A stretch of DNA of 64,000 nt, taken from contig NZ_BCYZ01000017.1 in assembly GCF_001598455.1 (NCBI RefSeq), positions 1 to 64,000 of the forward strand, given 5' to 3'. Numbering within the stretch: the first letter of the stretch is position 1; each line of letters begins with the position of its first letter. Under the pieces are notes generated by a model. The model did no database searches, was not told the DNA's origin, and saw only the letters and a program-made list of their open reading frames with translations. This document shows positions 17,489-29,000 of this stretch, one piece after another. The position numbers and the translations under genes are program-made. Source of the stretch: Sphingomonas pruni NBRC 15498. Its GTDB lineage: Bacteria > Pseudomonadota > Alphaproteobacteria > Sphingomonadales > Sphingomonadaceae.

Positions 17489-18616
17489 TCACTTGACCGC
17501 GAAACGCAGGCGCAACCCCAAAACCAGCGCATCCGCGGCCGCGCCCCAACTCGGATGGCGGACATATTGCACGTCGGGTTGTACCTGCAGCCATTTGGTC
17601 AGCCGACGCGTCGCGGTCACTTCAATCGCGGTCTCCGCGCGCCGTCTCGGCGTGAACGCGGCGGCGAACGTCCGTAGCGCCGGGTTCCCCAACCGCGCGT
17701 GCGCGACCGCAATCCCGTACGAGCGATCGTCGGTCCCCCACGAAAATCCTCCGCCGACATACACTCCGATGTCATTGACCTCGGCCGCCGCGCGTCCTGC
17801 TCGGAGCCAGCCCCGAAGTGCTCCCGTCTTTTCGTCGCCGGCGAGGGTTTGCTCATATTGCACATAGGCGCCGGCGCTTCGCCCCCGCCCAGTGCCATCG
17901 AGCCGCGCGAAGCGGTCGGTGTAACACCATCCGCCCAGCTGCAGTTCGCCACCGCCGCCGATCTTCACCATCGCTTCAGTCGCAAACAGAGCCCCGCCGC
18001 GACCGAGCGGACCGGGAAGCGTGCGATGCGGGTGGTTCGGATCGCCCGGCACCGCGTCGAAAACGGCAGTGCGCAGCGTCCAGCGCGGCCGTTCAATCGC
18101 GACGACCAGACCCGGCGACGTCACCGGAAAGATCGACGGGCCATTCGACCCGGATTGCGAATAATCCGGCGCGATACCGAACGAGCTGTTGAGGAACGGC
18201 GAGCCGACCGACTGCACGTCGAATTCGCTGTTGAGGTCGATCAGCCCGGCTTTGGCCCGGACGCCCCCGCCCAGCGGCGCCGCGACCCAGGCTTCGAACG
18301 GACGGATCGCGTACGGCGCATCGATGTTGCTGACGACCTGGGCATCGCCGGCATCGCGCGCAGAAAAGCCGCCGCCATGGAGCAGGAATATATCGGCATG
18401 GGCACGCGCACCGGCCACGCCGAACAGATCGGTGCCGCTATCGAGATCGAGGTCGAGCCGTCCCATCCAGCGCACGCCGCGGCGTTCGCCGCCCGCAGCC
18501 ACTCCCATGATATCGGTCGTATAGCGTAAGTCGGCCGCTGGCTTGTCGTCGGCTCTCCCCACGGCGGGAGAGACAAGCGCGATCGCGGCGCAGGTGAGAC
18601 GTAAGAACCATTGCAC
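17489..18616 (-). CDS. OprB-like carbohydrate-selective porin
   Basis: Outer-membrane beta-barrel of 375 residues. A signal peptide (QWFLRLTCAAIALVSPAVG, cleaved near RADD) is followed by alternating beta-strand patterns ending in the aromatic/charged C-terminus LGLRLRFAVK. OprB-family features include GVRAKAGLIDLNSEFDVQ, SPFLNSSFGIAPDYSQSG and YVQYEQTL near the C-terminal half. It probably lets sugars through the outer membrane. The start is GTG 18616. It is convergent with hpnL, with 46 nt between stops and no clear terminator hairpin. Confidence 0.85.
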   Translation of the reverse strand: MQWFLRLTCAAIALVSPAVGRADDKPAADLRYTTDIMGVAAGGERRGVRWMGRLDLDLDSGTDLFGVAGARAHADIFLLHGGGFSARDAGDAQVVSNIDAPYAIRPFEAWVAAPLGGGVRAKAGLIDLNSEFDVQSVGSPFLNSSFGIAPDYSQSGSNGPSIFPVTSPGLVVAIERPRWTLRTAVFDAVPGDPNHPHRTLPGPLGRGGALFATEAMVKIGGGGELQLGGWCYTDRFARLDGTGRGRSAGAYVQYEQTLAGDEKTGALRGWLRAGRAAAEVNDIGVYVGGGFSWGTDDRSYGIAVAHARLGNPALRTFAAAFTPRRRAETAIEVTATRRLTKWLQVQPDVQYVRHPSWGAAADALVLGLRLRFAVK

Positions 18617-18903
18617 GACTTGGCACCGATCGCTTCTGCCGGGCCGGCCGGCTGGCCGCGCCTAAACAGGCGCGATGAGGAGATCAATGCATTGCCCGAT
18701 GGCGGACTGGCGCAGGATCAAGGCTCCGTTGCGGTGACGTGGCTTTGCCCGCTTTTTCGGCCGTTCGACTCTATTGGCCGATCGAGATGCGACCAGTCGA
18801 TCGTTACACCTCTGGCGTATGGAGCAAAATCCGTTCATTCTGCGTTCCAAGAGGGCGGTATAGGATGGAGCGTTGCTTCCTCCCGGTGAACGGAGATTTT
18901 AAA

Positions 18904-19476
18904 ATGACGTCTTCCTTACGTCGCGTTGCCTTGATGGGTGCGGTCGCCGCGACCTCGTTGATGCTCGCGGGCTGCATGACCGAAACCACCTACCGACCGG
19001 CGACCGGCTCCGGCTTCTCGCGCGAAGGCTATAGCGATCGCCAGATCGAGGCGAACCGCTTCCAGGTCACCTTCTCGGGCAATACCATGACGGCGCGAGA
19101 TACGGTCGAGCGCTATTTGCTGTTCCGCGCCGCAGAACTGACTGAGCAGCAAGGCTATGACTATTTCGTCATGGCCGATCGCGATACGGACAAGAAGACG
19201 CGGACCTATGTCAACGACTTTGGCGGCCCCTATGGCGGCGGCCTATGGGGTCCGCGCTGGCGCTATTATGGCCGCGGCTTCGGCTGGCGGAGCTGGGACC
19301 CGTTCTGGGGCGATCCCTTCTTCGACCGCAACATCGACGTGAATACGGTCGAGAAGTATGAGGCCACTGCCGAGATCGTGATGGGCAAGGGCCCCAAGCC
19401 GGCGGGCAACGTCCGCGCGTTCGACGCCAAGTCGGTGATCGCCAATATCGGGCCGACGATCGTCATGCCGAAATAG
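18904..19476 (+). CDS. Small lipoprotein, CC0125/CC1285-like
   Basis: A 190-residue predicted lipoprotein with the signal MTSSLRRVALMGAVAATSLM and lipobox LAGC (Cys24). The body begins TYRPATGSGFSREGYSDRQI, carries RYLLFRAAELTEQQGYDYFV, which is typical of a Caulobacter/sphingomonad lipoprotein family of unknown function, and then a Gly/Trp/Tyr-rich stretch (GGGLWGPRWRYYGRGFGWRS). ATG 18904 has GGAG 9-12 nt upstream; longer in-frame starts lack the signal peptide context. The 287-bp gap from the divergent porin start contains no other gene I can support. A strong terminator follows it. Confidence 0.85.
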   Translation: MTSSLRRVALMGAVAATSLMLAGCMTETTYRPATGSGFSREGYSDRQIEANRFQVTFSGNTMTARDTVERYLLFRAAELTEQQGYDYFVMADRDTDKKTRTYVNDFGGPYGGGLWGPRWRYYGRGFGWRSWDPFWGDPFFDRNIDVNTVEKYEATAEIVMGKGPKPAGNVRAFDAKSVIANIGPTIVMPK

Positions 19477-19498
19477 GCCAGCCGATTGGACTGAAACG

Positions 19499-19529
19499 AA
19501 AAGGCCGGGGAGCGATCCCCGGCCTTTTT
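19499..19529. terminator. Intrinsic terminator after the lipoprotein gene
   Basis: A 13-bp stem (AAAAGGCCGGGGA, loop GCGA, TCCCCGGCCTTTT) followed by a T-run lies 23 nt after the lipoprotein stop. The complementary A-run on the left arm also makes it usable from the opposite strand, where secA transcription arrives. This is the clearest intrinsic terminator in the window. Confidence 0.9.
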
Positions 19530-19540
19530 ATTTACTCTTA

Positions 19541-19680
19541 CCCTCTCCCGCCTGCGGGAGAGGGAGGGCCCCGGCGCGAAGCGGCGGGAGGGTGAGGGTC
19601 TTCTTTCTTCTTCTCTCGGTACACGCTTAGAAGAAGAAAGAAGACCCTCACCCAACCCTCTCCCGCAAGCGGGAGAGGGC
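19541..19680. repeat. REP-like palindrome pair around a 25-bp perfect inverted repeat
   Basis: Two near-identical short palindromes, each with CCCTCTCCCGC / GCGGGAGAGGG arms, lie at 19541-19564 and 19656-19679. Between them a perfect 25-bp inverted repeat (19590-19614 against 19629-19653, loop 14 nt) could form one long hairpin. Degenerate relatives of the short palindrome occur at 25595-25618 and 46189-46212. The block lies between the convergent lipoprotein and secA genes. A REPIN-like non-autonomous element is the best label; a role in 3'-end protection is possible. Confidence 0.8.
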
Positions 19681-19692
19681 TTTAGCTCGCCA

Positions 19693-22434
<2,742 letters not shown>

Positions 22435-22514
22435 GATGATTTCCTGTTATATGGGTACGCGCGAGCCCAACGGGCCGCGCCGAACGATTACGAATGGATG
22501 TGGCTGGGCGGGCG

Positions 22515-22772
22515 CTATTCGCGCCGGCGGCTCGCAAAGGCAGGGACTGAGTCCGACAACGCGAATACGGGTAACGCCAGGACCACGGCATGGGCCGGCC
22601 CGGCAATCGCCTGGATCGGTCGCGCCGCGACCTGGCGCCGCACTTCGGCAGTCGCCTTGACGGCCGTCGCCACCACCGCGCTGCTAAGCGTGGTCGGCAC
22701 CTGCGCCGCACGTGCGCCACCAGTGCCGCTCAAGGCGGACAACAAGGCAGACAGGAGCAGGAGCAGGTTCAA
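22515..22772 (-). CDS. Possible small exported protein upstream of secA
   Basis: An 85-residue frame with TTG start, 80 nt upstream of secA on the same strand. It begins LLLLLSALLSALSGTGGARA, a plausible signal peptide, followed by an Ala/Val-rich low-complexity body (SSAVVATAVKATAEVRRQVA). It has no convincing Shine-Dalgarno and overlaps an opposite-strand frame of similar length. I do not recognise a family. The signal-like start and orientation make it the better candidate of the two, but it may not be a gene. Confidence 0.4.
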   Translation of the reverse strand: MNLLLLLSALLSALSGTGGARAAQVPTTLSSAVVATAVKATAEVRRQVAARPIQAIAGPAHAVVLALPVFALSDSVPAFASRRRE

Positions 22773-22935
22773 GCGAGCGCTACTTCATCGATTATGACGG
22801 ACGGTGACATAGGGTCGCGTCAGCCAAAGGTCTATCAAATACTCTCAATACCTCTGTCTTGCTTCCAGCTTGCAGGACCGTGGTTTGTTAAGGCGCGCGC
22901 GTTCACAATCGCCAACCGCGCCGGTAGTTTGCCTG

Positions 22936-23649
22936 TCAAAAAGTGTAATGAATTCCGGGTACCGTGTAAGTCGAAGCAATCGCCTTGCCGGATGCATCCC
23001 GGGCGGGCTTGAACCGGCCGTTGCGGGTGAACATCGCACACGTAGCCGCATTAAGGGCGGGCGACGCGTCGCTCTTGATGATTGTACAACCGGAAACCAT
23101 CCCGCTGGGTGCCACGTCGAGGCGCACAGAGACGGTCCCACTCCCCTTCCTAGCCGATGCCGGAACCTCGGCGTCGCGGACCCAACTGCCCGGATTCTGG
23201 AGCGGAGTTACCGGGCTGCCCGGCTGCGGCGTGACAGCGGCCGTCGAGGGCGCGCCACTGGACTCCGGCGGAGGCGGCGGGCTCTCCAGCTTCCACATCA
23301 TCGATGAGCTCCACTTGCTCGTCGTCGGCTTGTTCTTCTTGTTGCGCGGCACTTCGAACCGGCCATTGGCGGTCATGAAATTGCACGTCGTCTCGTCGAG
23401 CAAGGGCGATTCGGAACTCTTGGTGACCTTGCAATCAGTCACCCGCCCGGTGTCGTCGATCGAAAGAGTGAAGCTGACGCGACCCTGCTCACCCGACGCG
23501 CGCGCTGCCGGCGGATAGCCGTCCTGGGGAATCCAGCTGCCGGGATTGCCGATCGGCTTGGTCGTTGGAATTGGCTCGTCATCATCCTGCGCCATAACAG
23601 CGCCTGGAAACGCGAAGGCGGCCAATGCCAAAACGACGGCAATACGCAT
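22936..23649 (-). CDS. Periplasmic protein with two TonB-C-like domains
   Basis: A 237-residue exported protein: signal peptide RIAVVLALAAFAFPGAVMAQ, then two tandem TonB-C-like repeats. Repeat 1 spans about residues 34-120 (GYPPAARASGEQGRVSFTLS, CKVTKSSESPLLDETTCNFM). After a Pro/Ser linker, repeat 2 spans about 155-237 (VPASARKGSGTVSVRLDVAP, CTIIKSDASPALNAATCAMF). Each repeat has a Cys pair in equivalent places. The TonB membrane anchor and Pro-rich spacer are missing, so it is unlikely to energise receptors in the usual way. ATG 23649 has GGGGAG upstream; it is divergent from argJ. Confidence 0.8.
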   Translation of the reverse strand: MRIAVVLALAAFAFPGAVMAQDDDEPIPTTKPIGNPGSWIPQDGYPPAARASGEQGRVSFTLSIDDTGRVTDCKVTKSSESPLLDETTCNFMTANGRFEVPRNKKNKPTTSKWSSSMMWKLESPPPPPESSGAPSTAAVTPQPGSPVTPLQNPGSWVRDAEVPASARKGSGTVSVRLDVAPSGMVSGCTIIKSDASPALNAATCAMFTRNGRFKPARDASGKAIASTYTVPGIHYTF

Positions 23650-23744
23650 ATTATTCTCCCCAGTCGGCGCCAAGATAGAGCAACCCGACCCGACTTGTCA
23701 CCGCCGCCTTTGCCTGTGCGGCGCACCTCTCTATGAGAGCCGCC

Positions 23745-24971
23745 ATGACCGACCGCTCTCCCCTCGCCCCCGCCGCCTTTCCCGATCTGCCCGACATTGC
23801 CGGGATCACGCGCCGTGTCGCGAAAGCGCAGTACAAGACCTGGGACCGTTGCGACCTGACCTATGTCGAGCTGGCGCCCGGCACGGCCGTCGCGGGCGTG
23901 CTGACGAAGAGTCGCTGCGCGTCGCCCGAAGTCGATTGGTGCCGCGCCGCATTGGTCCTGGGCCGCGCTCGCGCGCTCGTCGTCAATGCCGGCAATTCGA
24001 ACGCCTTTACCGGCGATCGCGGACGCCACGCGGTCGAAGGACTTGTCGCCAGTGTCGCCCGCCATCTGGACTGTCAGCCGTCGGACGTGTTTGTCGCCTC
24101 GACCGGGGTGATTGGGGTGCCCTTGCCACTCGACAAGGCCGAAGCGGGGCTCGCCGCCGCCTTCACCGCCGAGCCGTGCGACTGGGAAGACGCGGCCGCG
24201 ACGATCATGACCACCGATACGTTCGCCAAGGCGGCGGTGACGCGCGCGGTGGTCGACGGCAAGCCGGTCAGCCTGGTCGGGATCATCAAGGGATCGGGCA
24301 TGATCGCGCCCGACATGGCGACGATGCTGGGCTTCATCTTCACCGACGCCGCGGTCGATCCCGCCTGGCTGCAGGCAGCGCTCGCGCGCGCCAATACGCG
24401 CAGTTTCTCGTGCATCACGGTCGATAGCGACACATCGACCAGCGATACCGTCCTCGCCTTCGCGACCGGCGCTGCCGGCAATGTCGCGATCGCGCATGAC
24501 GACGATCCCGGCGCCGATGCCTTCGCTGCGGCGCTCAACGACCTCTGTCTCCAGCTCGCGCATCTTGTCGTGCGTGACGGCGAAGGCGCCACCAAGTTCA
24601 TCGCGATCGAAGTGACCGGCGCCGAAAGCGACGCCAGCGCGCACCGCATCGCCCTGAGCATCGCCAACTCGCCCTTGGTCAAGACCGCGATCGCCGGGGA
24701 GGACGCCAATTGGGGGCGGGTCGTGATGGCGGTGGGCAAGGCCGGCGAGCCCGCCGAGCGCGACCGCGTGGCGATCCGCTTCGGCGAGACCCAGGTCGCG
24801 CTGAACGGTCTCGCGGTCGAAGGATATGACGAGGCGCCGGTCGCCGCGCATCTCAAGGGCAAGGAGATCGACATCGGTGTCGATCTCGGCCTGGGTGACG
24901 GGCGAGCCACGGTGTGGACCTGCGATCTCACGCATGGCTACATCTCGATCAACGCCGATTACAGGAGCTGA
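23745..24971 (+). CDS. argJ: Bifunctional ornithine acetyltransferase / N-acetylglutamate synthase
   Basis: Arginine biosynthesis enzyme that moves the acetyl group from N-acetylornithine to glutamate. The precursor self-cleaves before the Thr nucleophile, seen here as IAPDMATMLGFIFTDAAVDP. The N-terminal half contains VLTKSRCASPEVDWCRAAL and VVNAGNSNAFTGDRGR; later GEGATKFIAIEVTGA and NSPLVKTAIAGEDANWGRV are family-typical. About 408 residues from ATG 23745, with AGAG upstream; ATG 23733 is an alternative. A GST gene follows by 5 nt. Confidence 0.96.
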   Translation: MTDRSPLAPAAFPDLPDIAGITRRVAKAQYKTWDRCDLTYVELAPGTAVAGVLTKSRCASPEVDWCRAALVLGRARALVVNAGNSNAFTGDRGRHAVEGLVASVARHLDCQPSDVFVASTGVIGVPLPLDKAEAGLAAAFTAEPCDWEDAAATIMTTDTFAKAAVTRAVVDGKPVSLVGIIKGSGMIAPDMATMLGFIFTDAAVDPAWLQAALARANTRSFSCITVDSDTSTSDTVLAFATGAAGNVAIAHDDDPGADAFAAALNDLCLQLAHLVVRDGEGATKFIAIEVTGAESDASAHRIALSIANSPLVKTAIAGEDANWGRVVMAVGKAGEPAERDRVAIRFGETQVALNGLAVEGYDEAPVAAHLKGKEIDIGVDLGLGDGRATVWTCDLTHGYISINADYRS

Positions 24972-24976
24972 CGACC

Positions 24977-25588
24977 GTGCTGACGATCTGGGGCCGGCTC
25001 AACTCGCACAACGTCAAGAAGGTCGCCTGGTTCGCCGAGGAACTGGGGATTTCCTACGTCCGCCACGACGTAGGCGGGCAATTCGGGATGAGTGACGCCT
25101 ATCTGGCAATGAATCCCAATGCCCTGATCCCGACGATCGACGATGACGGCTTCATCCTGTGGGAATCGAACGCGATCCTCCGCTATCTCGCCGCGCGCCA
25201 TGGCGGCGTGCGCTGGTGGCCCGACGAACCGCAACTGCGCGCCCTCGGCGATCGCTGGATGGAGTGGCAGAACGGCTATGCACCGGTGCAGCTCGACGCC
25301 TTCGTCAACCTCGTGCGCGTCGCGCCCGACAAGCGCGACATGGCTGCGGTCGCGCGATCGGCGCAGCGTTGCGGTGAGCGAATGGCGATCCTCGACCGCT
25401 ATCTCGCCCAGACGCCCTGGCTATCGGGCGAGGATTTCGGTGTCGGCGACGTGCCGATGGGCGTCTATGCGCATACCTGGTTCACGCTCGGCATCGAACG
25501 GCCTGATCTGCCAAACGTCACCGATTGGTACCGTCGCCTGCAATCGCGGCCCGGTTACGCCAGTCAGGTGATGATCCCGCTGACGTGA
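24977..25588 (+). CDS. Glutathione S-transferase family protein
   Basis: A 203-residue cytosolic GST-like protein. An N-terminal thioredoxin-fold domain (LTIWGRLNSHNVKKVAWFAE; NPNALIPTIDDDGFILWESN, where the cis-Pro loop and the glutamate-serine of the glutathione site are expected) is followed by an all-helical C-terminal domain (EDFGVGDVPMGVYAHTWFTL). The Ser of NSHN is the probable catalytic residue. The start is GTG 24977, with AGGAG about 11-15 nt upstream, just after argJ, so probably co-transcribed. The substrate cannot be told from sequence. Confidence 0.88.
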   Translation: MLTIWGRLNSHNVKKVAWFAEELGISYVRHDVGGQFGMSDAYLAMNPNALIPTIDDDGFILWESNAILRYLAARHGGVRWWPDEPQLRALGDRWMEWQNGYAPVQLDAFVNLVRVAPDKRDMAAVARSAQRCGERMAILDRYLAQTPWLSGEDFGVGDVPMGVYAHTWFTLGIERPDLPNVTDWYRRLQSRPGYASQVMIPLT

Positions 25589-25594
25589 CATCAC

Positions 25595-25618
25595 CCCTCG
25601 CCCGCAAGCGGGAGAGCG
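25595..25618. repeat. Degenerate REP-like palindrome
   Basis: A copy of the CCCTCTCCCGC / GCGGGAGAGGG palindrome with changes in the outer arms (left arm CCCTCGCCCGC, right GCGGGAGAGCG, compensated so that pairing is kept). It lies just after the GST stop. The paired changes suggest the hairpin, not the exact sequence, is maintained. Confidence 0.55.
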
Positions 25619-25625
25619 AACGGCA

Positions 25626-25665
25626 AAAGAAAAGGGCCGCACCCAAGAGAGTACGGCCCCTTATT
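25626..25665 (-). terminator. Intrinsic terminator downstream of trxA
   Basis: Read on the minus strand, GGGGCCGTAC pairs with GTGCGGCCC around a loop of about 11 nt and is followed by TTTTCTTTT. It lies shortly after the trxA stop and would also weakly stop the convergent argJ-GST transcript. Confidence 0.8.
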
Positions 25666-25681
25666 GTTACGCTGCCTCAGC

Positions 25682-26005
25682 TCAAGCGAGTTCGCCCTCG
25701 AGCCATGCCTTGATCCGGCCCTTCGGCTCGGCGCCGATCTTGGTCGCTGCCGGGCTGCCGCCCTTGAACAGGATCATGGTCGGGATGCCGCGCACGCCAT
25801 AGCGTGCCGGGGCGTCAGGATGGTCATCGATGTTGAGCTTGGCGATCGTCACCTGCTCGCCCAGCTCTTCGGAAATCTCTTCGAGGCTCGGGCCGATCAT
25901 CTTGCACGGACCGCACCACTCCGCCCAGAAATCGACCAGCACGGGTTTGTCGGAATTAAGCACGTCCGCCTGGAAGCTGTCGTCGGTGATCTTTTTGGTC
26001 GCCAT
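25682..26005 (-). CDS. trxA: Thioredoxin
   Basis: General cytoplasmic disulfide reductase, 107 residues. The active site is FWAEWCGPCKMIGPSLEEIS, and the cis-Pro loop is GIPTMILFKGG. ATG 26005 has AAAGGAGA upstream; the open frame further up is not thioredoxin. It lies downstream of addA on the same strand with a 62-nt gap and its own terminator. Confidence 0.97.
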   Translation of the reverse strand: MATKKITDDSFQADVLNSDKPVLVDFWAEWCGPCKMIGPSLEEISEELGEQVTIAKLNIDDHPDAPARYGVRGIPTMILFKGGSPAATKIGAEPKGRIKAWLEGELA

Positions 26006-26066
26006 GGGGAATCTCCTTTGCAGCCGAATGTAGGCGCAGCGATGCGCTTGCTCAACGGGTCTGACC

Positions 26067-29000
26067 CTAGCTTTGCTCCATCGCGGCAAAGCCCGGCTTG
26101 TGAGGGGCGAGCACCGCCTCCGGCAAATCGAAAAGACGGGCCGCCGCCGTGTAGAGCAATGCGGCCTCTATCCGCCGTCCGGGAAAAATCACGCGCAGGG
26201 CCTCAGCATAAGCCGCCATCTGGCGCAGATGGAAGACCGGCACTTCGTCGAGCCCGAGCGGCACGCGGCGGCCTGTCTTGAAATCGATCACGCGGACGCG
26301 GTCCGGCTCGACCAGCAGCCGGTCGACGGTTCCCGCGATAACATATCCGCCGGGCACGACTGCGGAGATCGGCGCCTCGCCAAGCGAATTCGTGCCGAAC
26401 AGATCGCCATGCGCAGGGTCGTCGAGCACCGCCATCACGGTCGCGATCAATTCGCTCCGCATGGACTCGTCGGCGACCTGCCCGACCGCCGCCAGCCAGC
26501 GATCGGCGGCCGTTGCGCGGCGATCACGCGGCAAGGCAGGCAATCGCTCGAACAAGGCATGGATCAGCCTGCCGCGTTCGGCTGCCGTCCGCATCGCCGC
26601 CGAGGGCGGCGGGTCGGACACATCGTCCTCGCCGACCGAGGAGGGCGCGAGCGGCCGTGGCGGCCGCGCCTCGATAGGAGCAGGCTGGAACGCCCAATCG
26701 GGCAAAGCGACGATATGCGTCTCAGCGGCGCGCGACGGCCGCGTCCTGACCGGCGGCTGAGGATCGTGGCCGGCGAACGAGCGCCGTGGCCCCTCCTCGC
26801 GTTCCGCCGCACCAAGCGCCGAGAGTGCCGCTTCCGCTGCCGCATACCAGCTATTTTCGGACGGCACGCCTTTTGATCGCGGTCCCAACGAACCCGCTAT
26901 CTCCAGTCTCTCTTCGGCGCGCGTCGCGGCGACATAGAATAATCGCCAATGCTCGGCGAGTTCGCGGGCGTCGGCGGTCGTGATCGCCTCGGCCAAAACG
27001 CCCGACCGTTGCTCCTTGCGCGGGCGGAACACCGGCAGCTTGGTGTCCTGATCGGCCTGCCAGTCGAGTGTCGAGCGTGGCCGTGCCTCGGGATCGGCGG
27101 TGGCGTCGGCAAGGATCACCAGCGGCGCCTGCAACCCCTTGGCGCCATGCGCAGTCATCACCCGGACGGCGTCGAGCGGCTGCGACGGATCGCGGACGAT
27201 CTCGACATCGCCGCGATCGAACCAGTCGAGGAAGCGCTGCAGCGACGGGATCGCGACGCGCTCGAACTCCAGTGCAGCATTGAGCAGTTCGTCGATCGGA
27301 TCGCGTGCTTCTTGCCCCAGCCGCCGGATCAGCTTGCGGCGCCCATCTAACGGCCCCGTAAGCATCTCCTCGAGGAAGACGTAGGGCGTGGTGAAATCCG
27401 CGCGCCGCAGCATTGCGGCGAGCGGCGCGATCCGCTCGGCAGATTGTGTGGCCTGGAGGTGAGTCCATAATCCGCCGCGGCGCTTCATGGCCGCGCGCAT
27501 CAGCTCGTCCTGGCTCCAGCCAATCAGCGGCGAGACCAGCAAGCTGGCCAGCGCGAGGTCGTCTTGCGGCTGCAATACGAAGCGGATCGCGGCGAGCAAA
27601 TCCTGTACCGCGAGCGGCGCGGTCAGCCGCAGACGGTCGACTCCCGCGACCGGCACGCCCTCGGCATAAAGCCGTGCGACGATCAGCGAGGCTAGCTCGC
27701 CGCGGCGCTTGACCAGGATCATGATGTCTTCGGGGCGAAGTGGGCGGCCCTTGCTCTCCAGGATCAGCGGATCGTTCGGATCGAGCCACGCCTTGACCTG
27801 GGCGGCGATCCGCGTCGCGTGGGCGCGCACCGCATCGGTGACCCAGCCTTCCTCGCCCTCATCCTCTTCGCCCGCGAGAGTCGGTGCCCACAAATTGACC
27901 TGGCCCGGGCCCTCGACCTTGCTCGCATGCCGCTGGTTGTCGTCCACCCCCAAGCCACCGCCGGGCAGCACACCGATCGCGGCGTCGACGAAATCGAGGA
28001 TCGGCTGGGTCGAGCGGAACGAGGAGGTCAATGCGAGCTGCTCGAATGGCGTCGGCTCGATCTCTCCGATGTCGCTCGTCACCTCGGCGAGGTCACGGAA
28101 ATGCCGTTCCGCCCAGCGGAAATTGAGCGGATCGGTACCCTGGAAGCCAAAGATCGCCTGCTTATAGTCGCCGACCGTGAACAGCGTCCGCCGCCGTTCG
28201 CCCCGAGCTCCCAGGCCGGAAAAGAAGTCGCTCGCGATCGCGTCGACGATTTCCCATTGGCGCAGATTGGTATCCTGCGCCTCGTCGATCAGGACATGAT
28301 CGGTCGCTCGGTCGAGCTTGAAACGAACCCAGTCTCCCATCCCGTCTTGGCGCAGCAGCGCGACCGCCGCGTCGATCAGATCGTCGAAATCGACCGCGCC
28401 GATCCGGCGCTTGGCAGCGCGATAGGCGAAGGCATAATCGCGCCCGATAGTGAGCCCAGCCGCCAGCAGGTCGGCATAGTCCGCCAGATGGCGCATCTGG
28501 ATCAGGCGGGAAACCTGCGCGTGGCAATCGGCCGCGGTCGGCGCATAATCCTCGTCCTGCGGTGCCTGCCCTTTGGCGAACGAGCGCAATTCGCCGTCCT
28601 GCCGCGCCCAGACGCCGTGCAATTCGTCGAGCGTCGCGGTCCGCTGCTCGGGGCTTCTCGTCAACCACTCCTCGACGATGTCGGCCCGAGCCAGCCCACT
28701 CTTGGTGCCCCACGCCCGATTGCAGTCGCGCAACCTTCCGAGCAGGTCGTCGTCCAGTTGAGCGCAGCCGTCAGCGATTGCCGCCTCGACATCGTCGACT
28801 CCGATCAGGGCACGGCGGACATATGGACCGACCCCTTCACCCATCGGCAGCGCCGCCATCGCCGCCGGGGCACGCGCACAGGCACGTAGGAAAGCCTCCG
28901 CGCCCTCTTCGCCGAGTCGCAGGCTCAGCGCGCCGACCGCCCGTACGGCACCGTCGCGCCCCTCGCGCTCGGCCTCGACCAGCAATTGCGCCAGCGTCTC

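Noticed and set aside
16593-17867. A 424-codon rightward frame across the hpnL/porin junction
   Set aside because: It lies in another frame of hpnL and opposite the porin gene, both of which have clear domain features; its product is Arg-rich and unlike any family.
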